The notes below the pieces were generated by a model, which saw nothing but the letters and a program-made list of their open reading frames with translations, was not told where the DNA came from and did not search any database. A program made the position numbers and the translations under genes. From Poa pratensis (taxonomy: Eukaryota > Streptophyta > Magnoliopsida > Poales > Poaceae), in assembly GCA_947311845.1 (NCBI GenBank), contig CAMZMU010000069.1, forward strand, positions 10,233,424 to 10,297,423: a stretch of DNA of 64,000 nt. Direction: 5' to 3'. Below, piece by piece: positions 33,675 through 43,182 of the stretch (positions are counted from its first letter, which is position 1; the number at the start of each line of letters is the position of its first letter).

Positions 33675-35147
33675 TTAAGAGTAAAAGGGTCGAAGCAGAG
33701 CTACATTCCAGGGTCGCTTGGTTTCTTGTCCGGGTCTGTCCAGGCCATCCGTCCTTGGTTCTTGTGCATCTACAAGGTAGTACGAGTCATTGTGCATAGC
33801 CTTGCTCACAATGAATGGTCCCTCCCATGGAGGTGATAACTTGTGTCGGCCTTTGCTGCGCTGCACCAGCCTTAGTACTAGATCTCCCTCATGAAACACT
33901 CTAGGGCTGATTTTCCGACTATGATAACGTCGGAGACTCTGCTGGTATATTGCTGTCCGGGATAGGGCCAATTCTCTTGCTTCCTCTAGCAGATCCACTG
34001 CATCTTCCCGGGCTTCTTTTGCCTCGGTTTCGGTATACATTGTCACCCTTGGTGCATCATATTCTATGTCAGTGGGTAGCACTGCTTCTGCCCCATAGAC
34101 CAGAAAAAATGGCGTATAGCCAGTTGACCGATTCGGCGTGGTCCTTAAACCCCATAGTACTGATGGTATCTCATCTATCCAGCACCCCGGAGTCTTTACC
34201 AGAGGTTCTATTAACCGGGCTTTTATCCCAGCTAATACCAAAGCATTTGATCTTTCCACCTGTCCATTGGACTCTGGGTGTGCCACTGAGGCTATGTCTA
34301 ACCGGATCCCCTTATCCATGCAGAATCGGGCAAACTCTCCCACAGCAAAGTTCGTGCCATTATCCGAGATGATGCTATGGGGGTAACCGTATCTCAAAAT
34401 GATTTCTTTCAGGAAAGTTACAGCCGAATGACCATCCACTTTCCGGATCGGTTTCACCTCTATCCACTTGGTGAACTTATCCACCATCACCAACATATGT
34501 GTCATGTTACCCCTAGCCGGCTTGAATTCTCCCACCATATCCAAACACCACACAGCAAACGGCCAAGTGATAGGGATTGTTTTGAGCGCCGATGCGGGTA
34601 GGTGTGTCTGCTTGGCAAACCTTTGGCATCCTTCACATTTTCGGACTATATCCTCTGCATCTGCATGAGCAGTGGGCCAGTAAAACCCATGCCGGAATAC
34701 TTTAGCCACCAGGGCTCTTGTACTGCAATGATGCCCACATTCTCCTTGATGTATCTCCAGGAGCATCTCCTTGCCCTCGGCTGGCTCTACGCAACGTTGT
34801 AGCACCTCGGTTGCACTCCTTTTGTATAACTCCTTGTTTATGATGGTGTAACCCTTGGACCTCCTCTGCACTCGCCTGGCTTCGGTTTCATCGTTTGGCA
34901 AACTCCCCTCCGACATGAACTTCATGATTTCTTCAGCCCATTCCGGTACTGGATGCAAAGGGAATAAGTGCTCATCTATTTCCACTGGTTCGGCCGCCAT
35001 TATCTCTTCTATCAGTCTCTGTCCATTCCCTAAGATTCGGTTAGCACCATCTTCCTCTCTTCCCCTCTTCCCTAAGATTTGGGTAGCATTCCCCGAGTCT
35101 CGGTGCGCAGTCCCCGAGTCTCGCCATGCAGTCCCGGGTCCTCCCAA
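33675..35147 (-). CDS. gypsy integrase (3' part of pol)
   Basis: A 490-residue open frame. The N-terminal zinc domain is HQGECGHHCSTRALVAKVF followed by CEGC (HHCC type). The DDE core has CLDMVGEF, IISDNGTNF and HPESNGQVERSN, giving all three catalytic acidic residues. A GPY/F-type C-terminal module follows (LSPPWEGPFIVSKAM) and the protein ends ALLRPFYS. The enzyme inserts the element's DNA copy into the chromosome. The domain is intact. It is separated from RNase H by the nested copia insertion, so it can no longer be translated from the gag-pol RNA. The N-terminal 40 residues include two copies of a DSG motif encoded by the PPT-like repeat. Confidence 0.93.
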   Translation of the reverse strand: MGGPGTAWRDSGTAHRDSGNATQILGKRGREEDGANRILGNGQRLIEEIMAAEPVEIDEHLFPLHPVPEWAEEIMKFMSEGSLPNDETEARRVQRRSKGYTIINKELYKRSATEVLQRCVEPAEGKEMLLEIHQGECGHHCSTRALVAKVFRHGFYWPTAHADAEDIVRKCEGCQRFAKQTHLPASALKTIPITWPFAVWCLDMVGEFKPARGNMTHMLVMVDKFTKWIEVKPIRKVDGHSAVTFLKEIILRYGYPHSIISDNGTNFAVGEFARFCMDKGIRLDIASVAHPESNGQVERSNALVLAGIKARLIEPLVKTPGCWIDEIPSVLWGLRTTPNRSTGYTPFFLVYGAEAVLPTDIEYDAPRVTMYTETEAKEAREDAVDLLEEARELALSRTAIYQQSLRRYHSRKISPRVFHEGDLVLRLVQRSKGRHKLSPPWEGPFIVSKAMHNDSYYLVDAQEPRTDGLDRPGQETKRPWNVALLRPFYS

Positions 35148-35174
35148 ATGTACCCGACATCAACATTCATAGGA

Positions 35175-35179
35175 ACAAC
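35175..35179. repeat. left target-site duplication of copia element
   Basis: acaac, repeated exactly at 47051-47055. Confidence 0.92.
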
Positions 35180-36482
35180 TGAAAGGATCGTATGGCCACC
35201 TAGAGGGGGGGGGTGAATAGGTGCTACTCCAATTTTTAATTCTTTTTCGATTAAGGCTTGACTAAAAGGTAAATTCTCTAGATATGCAACTATGGTGAAT
35301 TTACCTATATGACAAGTTAAGTCTAAACAAGATAAGATACAAGTAGTAAATAACTAGAAAGGATTAACCGATAGGAAAGCACGCGGAGACAAGAATGTAT
35401 TCCCGAGTTCCTCCTTTTTAGGGGAGTACGTCTCGTTGGAGGGGTGTGAGCTTCAAACTCAAGATGCCACAAAAGGCTTCACCCTATTCTCCGATGAACC
35501 TCGCACAAAAGCTCGGTCCACCTTTCTTTATCGGAATCCTCCAAAGCGGAATCCGGAGCACAAAAGCTCGTTACAACAACTTGAGGCTCAACCCACAAAA
35601 GGATTGGGGGCTCTCAATCACCAACAACACCTGCTACACAAAAGTAACAAGCAAGTGAGAACAACAAGATGCCTAGGTTTTCCTAGTGGAAACCCTAGGC
35701 TCGAATCCCTCAAGTGAATGAAGGGGAAATGAAGAACTCTTTGGTGAAGTAGTAGATCCGGGCCTTCTCCTTCAATCCTCCAAAGATCAACGAGTTTGGG
35801 TGGAGGGATTGGGAGATCTAGTGATTCTTGAGCTTGCAACAATGGTGTACTTCAGATCTGGGCGAGCTCAAGAGCTGGAGGTAGGTGGAGGGGTATTTAT
35901 ACCCCTCCAGAAAACTAGCCGTTTTTCTGTCCACTAAGTCCGGAGACTCCGGTCAGGGAGACCGGAAACTCCGGACTGAGCGGAAACTCCGGACATGATT
36001 TAGCAGCAGCTTCTGCGTAGCTCATCTTCTCAGCAGGCCGGAAACTCCGGTCAGGGAGGCCGGAAACTCCGGTATGGCCGGAAACTCCGGACCTACTCCG
36101 GGGTGACTCCGGGCCCCATACCGCACGCGCCGTCGTGGAATTTCTTCGATTCAAAAATCTTGTCTGGGGCGGAGACTCCGGACCGCTGGACCGGAAACTC
36201 CGGCCGGTGCGGAAACTCCGGTATTACTCCGCACCCCATACAGCGGCTGCCGTCCTGAGTAGCATTTGCTCCAGTGTTTCGAATTGGCCGGAGACTCCGG
36301 TCAAGTAGCCCGGAGACTCCGGACTGGACTGGCAAATGTAAGCTTCTTTTTCTTGTCTGGTTGTTTCGATGCAAAGTGTAATTGTATCATTTCATTCCTG
36401 CACCACTTAACATTATATTAAATAATTCCTAGTGTTGTTGCCTAACACACAAAACATAGGGGACATAAAATATGTCCTTTCA
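35180..36482 (-). repeat. copia 3' LTR
   Basis: 1303 bp. It retains a TATA box (TATAAATA on the minus strand, 35893-35900) inside an imperfect palindrome at 35887-35908. It carries eleven CCGGARACTCCGG-type motifs at 35930-36330. Compared with the other LTR it lacks an 11-bp segment near 36225. Confidence 0.95.
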
Positions 36483-36500
36483 ATCTCCCCCTTTTTGGTG
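36483..36500 (-). other. copia polypurine tract
   Basis: On the minus strand AAAAAGGGGGAGAT ends exactly at the 3' LTR. A second, similar purine tract (CCAAAGGGGGAGAAG) lies at about 36965-36980. Duplicate PPTs are a feature reported for SIRE-type elements. Confidence 0.8.
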
Positions 36501-37009
36501 TTAGATGACAACACTCGGATTTGCAATAAAACATACCACAATTATCGAGGCTCCCCCTGCAAGTGTGCATACAAGTAGTTTGCATTTGAATACAAATGCT
36601 CAACATGTAGAGGGGAGACAAACCACATGAAATATATGGAACATGGTAAATTACACAAACATGAGACATAACATGATATAGGGTTGAGATGAAAAGGAAC
36701 CATACCTTGTGCATAATAATATGACATAGAGACCAATGCACAATAATAGACCATAATAATAATATCATCTCAACCATAGGAATATCCATAGTCTCATACC
36801 ACACAAAGTACCATAAATAGGAACATAGTCTCACAAATTAAAACCAAAGCAAATAGGTTCAAATGACATAAGATAAATGGACACAAGCGCAAATAAATGA
36901 TAAACGCACGTGCTTGTGTCCGACCCATGCAAATCCCACGGTGAGAGAACCTAGTAGAACTACTTCTCCCCCTTTGGCATCGAAACGCCAAAAAGGGAAA
37001 AGAGCGATG
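36501..37009. other. copia 3' untranslated region
   Basis: Non-coding DNA between the extra ORF and the PPT. It has the second PPT-like tract at about 36965-36980 and no credible ORF. Confidence 0.6.
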
Positions 37010-39006
37010 CTAACGGAACCCAAGGCGATCACTCGTCGTCTTCATCCGTGTCGGCATCACTGTCCTCATCATCACCACTCTTGTCATCATCTTCAGCATC
37101 ACTTGCTTCATCACTATCTTCTTCCTCATCACTTTCTTCTTCATAGCGCATAGGAGCTTTGCCGGTGTTGCGAGAAGAGGAGGGCATGGAGGACACCTCG
37201 GCATAATCAGACCAATGAAATGGTCCTCATTCCACTTGTCAAGAGAGATAGTTGAATCGGATGGCGGAGTTTCGGGATCACCCTCATTGCGAGGAGGAGT
37301 GATACCACCATTGCTGATCTTGCGCATTTCCTTCATCATCTTGGCTTGGTTGGACAAGATCTTCTTGTTAGTGACATAAGTTTGATGATTTTCCTTGTGC
37401 AACCCAACACCCATACACATCATGGCCCTTTGCCACCAAGAAACTTTCTTCAACTCCTCGTTGACTCTTTGTTTGCCACCTTGATCCCAAGAGGGTGGAG
37501 TGGCATTTTTCCTTCTTGCCCTAGGAGCTTCTTGCTCCTCTATCTCTTCATAAGAGGCCGGAGTAAGGTGATGGCGGAGTACTTGAAGGGTGCCATATGT
37601 GTGTTTCTTGAAATGAGATTGATTGAGGTTGGGAATCTTCTTGAGAATGAGCTTCATGACATAGGGAGCATACATAGGATTCTTCCTCTCATGAATAGCA
37701 ATGTTGATCTCACACTTGATAAAATCCATGACATCAATCTCAAACCCTTGACAATTCGGACCTGCAAGGTATGTCTTGTGGCAATGGTACATGAGGTTGA
37801 CAAGAGCTCCACGGATAGCATCCGTATTCCCGGCTTGAGGTGCAATGCTCCAACGAAACATGCGAATCAAGATGTTGTAGATGGGCTTGAGTCCTTTGGT
37901 GGTAGCAAGGGCACCTCCTCTAGCAGCAAGAGGGGCAAGGATCTTCTTATCATAGGCCACGCCTTCAACATGCATCCGGTGACCAACGGGTTCATTCACA
38001 CCTTTGAACACATACCCCAAGGCTTCTCCAAATTCTGAGTAGTGTGCACTAACTTTGAGAGGCCCCGTCATCCATGTCATTTTGGTGTCCTCCTCATCCC
38101 CAAGCACAAGAGTGGCAAAGAACTGTTGGACCATGTCAATATCATAGTCTTGTTGGGTGGTGATAAGGGGCTCAAGACCAATCTTCCTAGCAACCCATAA
38201 TGCATCCGCAAAGTATGTCTTCTTGGCCAACACGTCAAAGTTCAGCGGTTTTTGAGGACACACAAGAGCTTTTGGGTCCAAATTGGCATATATTTCCTTC
38301 ATAATGAGCTCTTGCTCCTTTCTCCAAAAGTGACCATCAGTGGAGTTGTTTGGCATGTCATAGAAATTCTGCGCCCTCATTGTCCGAAATTCTTCCTTGT
38401 TCAACCCCTTCAAAGTGGTCAAGTTGTCAAATTTGGCCTTCTTGGCCCTTTCTTCTCGAAGGAAGGCAGCCTCTTGCCTAGCCCTTCTAGCATCAGCAGC
38501 CTGTTTCTGCTTAAGAGCACCACTCTGCACATGCTTGTCTTGTTCTTCATCATAGATCAAATAGTCTCGACCTTGGAGCTTGCTCTTCTTTGACTTTTTG
38601 ATGTTCGAGGACGAGGATGAAGGACCGGGATACTTCTTGTTAGCTGTGAAACATGGAGTAGATAGGTAGCATTGAGGTAAGCATACATGTCCATAGAATC
38701 ACAACGGAAGAAAAAGGTAGAGGAATTTCTTCTCAGGTTTGATCTAGACCGGAGTTTCCGGTCTCAGGGGGCGGAGTTTCCGGCCACACCGGAGTTTCCG
38801 GCCAGGAAGGCCGGAGTCTCCGGCCCTGAGGCCAAAAACTCGGATCTAGGTCAAATCTGAGGGGAAAATCGCACTAACAATTTTCTAGATACTACATTGC
38901 CATCCTAAAGGTTCTACACCAAGAATTTCATCAAGAACTACTCTCAAAACTAAATCTAGGATGAAACCCTAGAGAAGAGAGAGAGTGGTACCCGTGTCCT
39001 TCATGG
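37010..39006 (-). pseudogene. spliced extra ORF downstream of copia pol
   Basis: The proposed start is the ATG at 39004-39006 (M-K-D-T). A donor ACGG|GTACCA follows directly, then an intron of about 350 bp, and an acceptor TTTCACAG before AACAAGAAGTATCC (about 38640). The joined frame continues KKYPGPSSSSS and then about 500 residues. These include a basic coiled stretch and a globular part with KTYFADALWVARKIGLEP, MVQQFFATLVLG and SEFGEALGYVFKGV, which resemble the plant retrotransposon extra-ORF/'putative plant transposon' domain. A one-base shift near 37190 misplaces the natural C-terminus, an acidic Asp/Glu/Ser tail (plus strand 37030-37145). The product's role is unknown. Such ORFs are sometimes called env-like, but I see no signal peptide or membrane segment. 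Confidence 0.6.
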
Positions 39007-39340
39007 TGAGATCCAAACGGAGGAGAGAAAGATCCCCAACGCTTGGGAGGTGGGGAAGCCGGTGGCACGGCGGATTCCGGCGGCGGGGAGCGGCCGGAGG
39101 CGACCTTGGAGCACTTGGCGGCGGCTGGGCGAGTTTGGGGAGCGGGGGTGTGAGAGGAGTTGTGAAACAACTCCCCACCCCGTGCCCCTTAATGAACCCA
39201 GCGAAAAAGCCGAGACCGGAGTCTCCGGACCAAACACACCGGAGTCTCCGGACGTGCCGGAGTCTCCGAGGTTTGGTGCGGAGACTTTGGTCAGACCGGA
39301 GTCTCCGGGGTTTTAGGCCGGAGTCTCCGGACCCAATTGC
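38750..39340. repeat. two internal clusters of CCGGAGTYTCCGG motifs in the copia element
   Basis: Cluster 1 (about 38752-38825) has four copies and lies in the proposed intron of the extra ORF. Cluster 2 (about 39215-39332) has five copies and one degenerate inverted copy, and lies upstream of its ATG. The predominant plus-strand form, CCGGAGTYTCCGG, is the reverse complement of the LTR form, so these clusters are inverted relative to the LTR arrays. Confidence 0.85.
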
Positions 39341-39833
39341 TCCAATAGTACCAGATTTTGGTGGGGACATGTATGAATGCAAGAGAAGCATGTTTTTAGA
39401 TAAGATGGCTTAGGTTAAGACATAAGTTACTGAAAGATGGTACTTCACACTCAATTTTGTAAAAAAAAGGCAAATAAAGCAAAGAGAACCATCATTTGAG
39501 TGTGTTTCCCATAAGGAACATCGGATAGGCAATAAAATCCAAATAAAACTCCAAACAAGAGCAACTCTTCACAAGGAAGAGGCGGTGGCCAAGGCCACCA
39601 TATATGAGTGCGTGGTGTGACACCGCGAAGATATATCTTGGGTTCACGGCCACTACTCGTCATTTAAGCTCACAATTCATAAAATGAAAGTATAGAGATA
39701 AAATGAGTTCTTGCTATCGGCATAATGGGGGGAGGGATAGACCAATGGATTAGGACCGCACTCCCCCTATGTCCATGCCTACACCTAAACCAAATTACTA
39801 TTGTCTAATATGGGTAGGTATGCAAGAAATCCA
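39341..39833. other. copia pol-to-extra-ORF intergenic region
   Basis: About 490 bp with no credible ORF. It separates the pol stop from the leader of the extra ORF. Confidence 0.5.
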
Positions 39834-42800
39834 CTAAGTCCAATTGCTTATGTCCACCACATTTAGTTCTCCTCTCAACTCCTTGAATCTTGCTTCACCA
39901 AGAGGCTTTGTGAACATATCGGCGAGTTGATGCTTGGTGTTGACATACTCGATTGCAATATCACCCTTCTCAACATGATCTCGTATAAAATGATACCGGA
40001 TCTCAATATGCTTGGTCTTCCCATGAAGTACCGGATTGTGAGCAATTTTGATGGCACTTTCATTGTCACATAAAAGAGGCACTTTGTCACAAATGACACC
40101 ATAATCCTTTAAAATTTGCCTCATCCATAATAATTGTGCACAACAACTTCCGGCGGCAATGTATTCGGCTTCGGTGGAGGACGAGGCCACACAATTTTGT
40201 TTCTTGGAAGACCAACTCACAAGAGACCTACCAAGGAATTGGCAAGTACCCGAAGTTGATTTTCTATCCATTTTGCAACCCGCCCAATCCGCATCCGAAT
40301 AACCTACAAGATCAAAGCTTGTCCCATGGGGGTACCAAAGACCATAGTTAGGAGTATCTATCAAGTATCTTAGAATCCTTTTAACCGCGGTTTCATGACT
40401 TTCCTTAGGACTTGATTGGAATCTTGCACACATACCCACACTAAACATAATATCCGGTCTAGATGCACAAAGGTAAAGTAAAGATCCAATCATAGAACGA
40501 TAAAGCTTGGGATCAACTTCCTTACCCTTCGGATCTAAGTGTAGATCCGCCTTAGAGTCCATGGGAAACTTATATGGCTTGGCGTTGTTCATATCAAATT
40601 TCTTGAGCATGTCTTGAATATACTTGGCTTGACATAAGAATGTTCCTTCACTATATTGGTGGATTTCAAAGCCAAGAAAATACTTCAATTCTCCCATCAT
40701 GGACATCTCAAATTCCTTGGTCATTAGCTTAGAGAATTGATCACTAAATTCATGGTTAGTAGAACCAAAGATAATATCATCAACATATATTTGGCATACG
40801 AAAAGCTCTCCATTTATCCTTTTTGTGAAAAAGGTGGGATCGATTACCCCAATCTCAAAACCATGGTCTACTAAGAACTCCTTGAGATGATCATACCAAG
40901 CACGTGGAGCTTGCTTGAGCCCATAAAGGGCCTTATGTAGTAAGTAGACATGGTTAGGAAATTTAGGGTCTTCAAAACCCGGAGGTTGTTTCACATACAC
41001 TAATTCACTTAGTGGACCATTTAGAAAAGCACTTTTAACATCCATTTGATATAAGGTAATGTTATGAGTAGATGCATAGGCAATCAATAAACGAATAGAT
41101 TCAAGTCTAGCAACGGGGGCATAAGTTTCACCGTAGTCGACTCCTTCGATTTGGGTGTAGCCTTGTGCAACCAATCTTGCTTTGTTGCGAATGACTTGAC
41201 CATGTGAGTCTTGCTTGTTCTTGAATATCCACTTGGTTCCAATGACATTATGTGATGTGTCTTTGGGTCTTTCAACTAATGACCATACTTTGTTGCGCTC
41301 GAAGTTGTTCAATTCTTCATGCATGGCCGCAACCCAATCCATGTCTTCAAGAGCATCATATACCTTGAGAGGTTCTAAGCTAGACAAACAAGAGACATGA
41401 CCACAAAAGTTAGTTAATTGATTACGTGTGGACACACCCTTACGAATACTCCCAAGGATATTTTCTTTGTAGTGTTGGAGATGATCCAATGTTGATGCAC
41501 GCCGAATGACTCGGCGTTCTATGGCTTGACCAATTGTTTCACCAACACGAACATCTTCATCATTTCCTTCATCTTGTTCATGGTCAACCCGAAGTGGAGT
41601 TCTTGGAGATGGGGGTTCATCATGTTCTTGTTCTCCACTAGAGTTGGGTGGGTCTTGACCATTATCTTGCTCATGTGGATGACTATCATGATCTTGTTCT
41701 TGTATAGCTTGTTGATCAATGGTTGAGGTGGATGGTTCAACTTGAGTAGAACTTGTTCCTTCTTCTTGAGTGTCCATAATAGGTTCTTCAATAGGAATAA
41801 GTTCCCCTATGCCCATAGTTCTTATGGCTTGAGGTGGAGGTACATCACCTACATTATCATGATCAATATGCTCCGCTTGGGAGCCATTATCCTCGACAAA
41901 CTCCACATTCATAGATTCTTCAACACATCCGGTGGATATGTTGTAGACCCTATAAGTATGGGAGTTTGCGGCATATCCAACAAAAATACCATCAAAAGTT
42001 CTAGATTCAAATTTAGCAATTGGGCAACCTTTAATGTAAACATGGCATTTGCATCCAAATACGCGAAAGTAAGAGACATTTGGCTTTTTACCGATAAGGA
42101 GTTCATATGGTGTCTTTTTCATGAGAGGACGAAAGAAGAGCCGGTTGGAGTAGTGGCAAGCGGTATTGATGGCTTCGGCCCAAAAGTTATATGGGGAATG
42201 AAATTCGGCCAACATAGTTCTTGCCATATCAATAAGAGTGCGGTTCTTCCTTTCGGCGACACCATTTTGTTGGGGAGTATAAGCAGCGGAATATTGGTGT
42301 TGTATGCCTTCCCCACTTAGGAAATCATCCATAGTGTAATTCTTGAACTCCGTACCATTGTCACTTCTTATTGCCAAAATCTTGGAGTCATATTGGCGTT
42401 GAACTAAGGTTGCAAAGTCAATGAATACTTTTTGAGTTTCACTCTTCCTCTTGAGGTAGAAAGTCCAACAATATCTTGTATAATCATCCACAATCACCAA
42501 ACAATATTTCTTGCCACCAAGACTATCATATGTGGGAGGCCCAAAGAGATCCATATGAAGGAGCTCCAAAGGCCTCTCGGTGGAGATAATGCTCTTCTTG
42601 GGATGATTCTTTTCATGCATCTTTCCGGCTATGCAAGCACTACAAGGACGATCTTTGGAAAAATTAACATCGGTTAGTCCTACCACGTGTCCACCCTTCA
42701 CAAGAGTTTGCAAATTTCTCATACCGACATGGCCTAGCCGGCGATGCCAAAGCCAACCCTTGTCGGATTTAGCCATTAGACACGTGGCGATTTGAGTGGT

Positions 42801-43172
42801 CTCTTTCGAGAAATCGACCACATACAAACCGTTTACACGAAATCCAACAAAGGCTACTTTAAGAGTTTGAGTGAAAAGGATGGTCACGTGGTGTTTATTA
42901 AAGATAACGGTGTAACCGACATTGCATAATTGACCAACGGAAAGTAAATTATATGAGAGAGATTCAACAAGTAGGACCTTCTCAATGGATAACTCCGGAG
43001 TGATCACTACATTGCCATATCCCAATACCTTAAGTCTTGCATTATTCCCGACGGTGACATGAGAAAATGTGAGTAATTGATTCAATAGGCCCTTTACTAC
43101 TTCTTTGCTTCCGGTCATGTGAGAAGAGCACCCACTATCAATGAGCCATGAAGATCCACCGGAAGAAAAGTC
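39834..43172 (-). CDS. copia pol polyprotein (protease, integrase, RT, RNase H), intact frame
   Basis: The frame is open from just after a TAG (43173-43175) to a stop at 39834-39836, about 1112 codons. The protease site DSGCSSHMTG is at the very start. Integrase has HRRLGH...CSACIAGK (zinc domain), LHMDLFGP, IRSDNGTEF and PQQNGVAERKN (catalytic DDE). RT has ARLVAQGYTQ, YQMDVKSAFLNG, LYGLKQAPRAWY and the catalytic YVDDIIFG. RNase H has YSDADWAGC, SSSTEAEYIAA and CDNESAIKI. Integrase before RT is the copia order. I see no internal stop or shift, so this frame may still be functional if expressed. Gag lies in a different frame in this copy (see gag). Confidence 0.96.
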   Translation of the reverse strand, partial: DFSSGGSSWLIDSGCSSHMTGSKEVVKGLLNQLLTFSHVTVGNNARLKVLGYGNVVITPELSIEKVLLVESLSYNLLSVGQLCNVGYTVIFNKHHVTILFTQTLKVAFVGFRVNGLYVVDFSKETTQIATCLMAKSDKGWLWHRRLGHVGMRNLQTLVKGGHVVGLTDVNFSKDRPCSACIAGKMHEKNHPKKSIISTERPLELLHMDLFGPPTYDSLGGKKYCLVIVDDYTRYCWTFYLKRKSETQKVFIDFATLVQRQYDSKILAIRSDNGTEFKNYTMDDFLSGEGIQHQYSAAYTPQQNGVAERKNRTLIDMARTMLAEFHSPYNFWAEAINTACHYSNRLFFRPLMKKTPYELLIGKKPNVSYFRVFGCKCHVYIKGCPIAKFESRTFDGIFVGYAANSHTYRVYNISTGCVEESMNVEFVEDNGSQAEHIDHDNVGDVPPPQAIRTMGIGELIPIEEPIMDTQEEGTSSTQVEPSTSTIDQQAIQEQDHDSHPHEQDNGQDPPNSSGEQEHDEPPSPRTPLRVDHEQDEGNDEDVRVGETIGQAIERRVIRRASTLDHLQHYKENILGSIRKGVSTRNQLTNFCGHVSCLSSLEPLKVYDALEDMDWVAAMHEELNNFERNKVWSLVERPKDTSHNVIGTKWIFKNKQDSHGQVIRNKARLVAQGYTQIEGVDYGETYAPVARLESIRLLIAYASTHNITLYQMDVKSAFLNGPLSELVYVKQPPGFEDPKFPNHVYLLHKALYGLKQAPRAWYDHLKEFLVDHGFEIGVIDPTFFTKRINGELFVCQIYVDDIIFGSTNHEFSDQFSKLMTKEFEMSMMGELKYFLGFEIHQYSEGTFLCQAKYIQDMLKKFDMNNAKPYKFPMDSKADLHLDPKGKEVDPKLYRSMIGSLLYLCASRPDIMFSVGMCARFQSSPKESHETAVKRILRYLIDTPNYGLWYPHGTSFDLVGYSDADWAGCKMDRKSTSGTCQFLGRSLVSWSSKKQNCVASSSTEAEYIAAGSCCAQLLWMRQILKDYGVICDKVPLLCDNESAIKIAHNPVLHGKTKHIEIRYHFIRDHVEKGDIAIEYVNTKHQLADMFTKPLGEARFKELRGELNVVDISNWT

Positions 43173-43182
43173 CTACAAAGAA

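Noticed and set aside
35436..35842. Open frames repeated identically at 35436-35842 and 45999-46405
   Set aside because: They are non-coding LTR sequence present in both copia LTRs, not a duplicated gene.
35930..36330. Regularly repeated short motifs suggesting a CRISPR-like array
   Set aside because: The spacing is irregular, the motif is palindromic and only 13 bp, and the array lies in an LTR of a plant retrotransposon that has the same array in its partner LTR.
37010..38640. Envelope protein in the copia element
   Set aside because: The extra ORF has no signal peptide, membrane segment or furin-like site that I can see, so I kept it as unknown.
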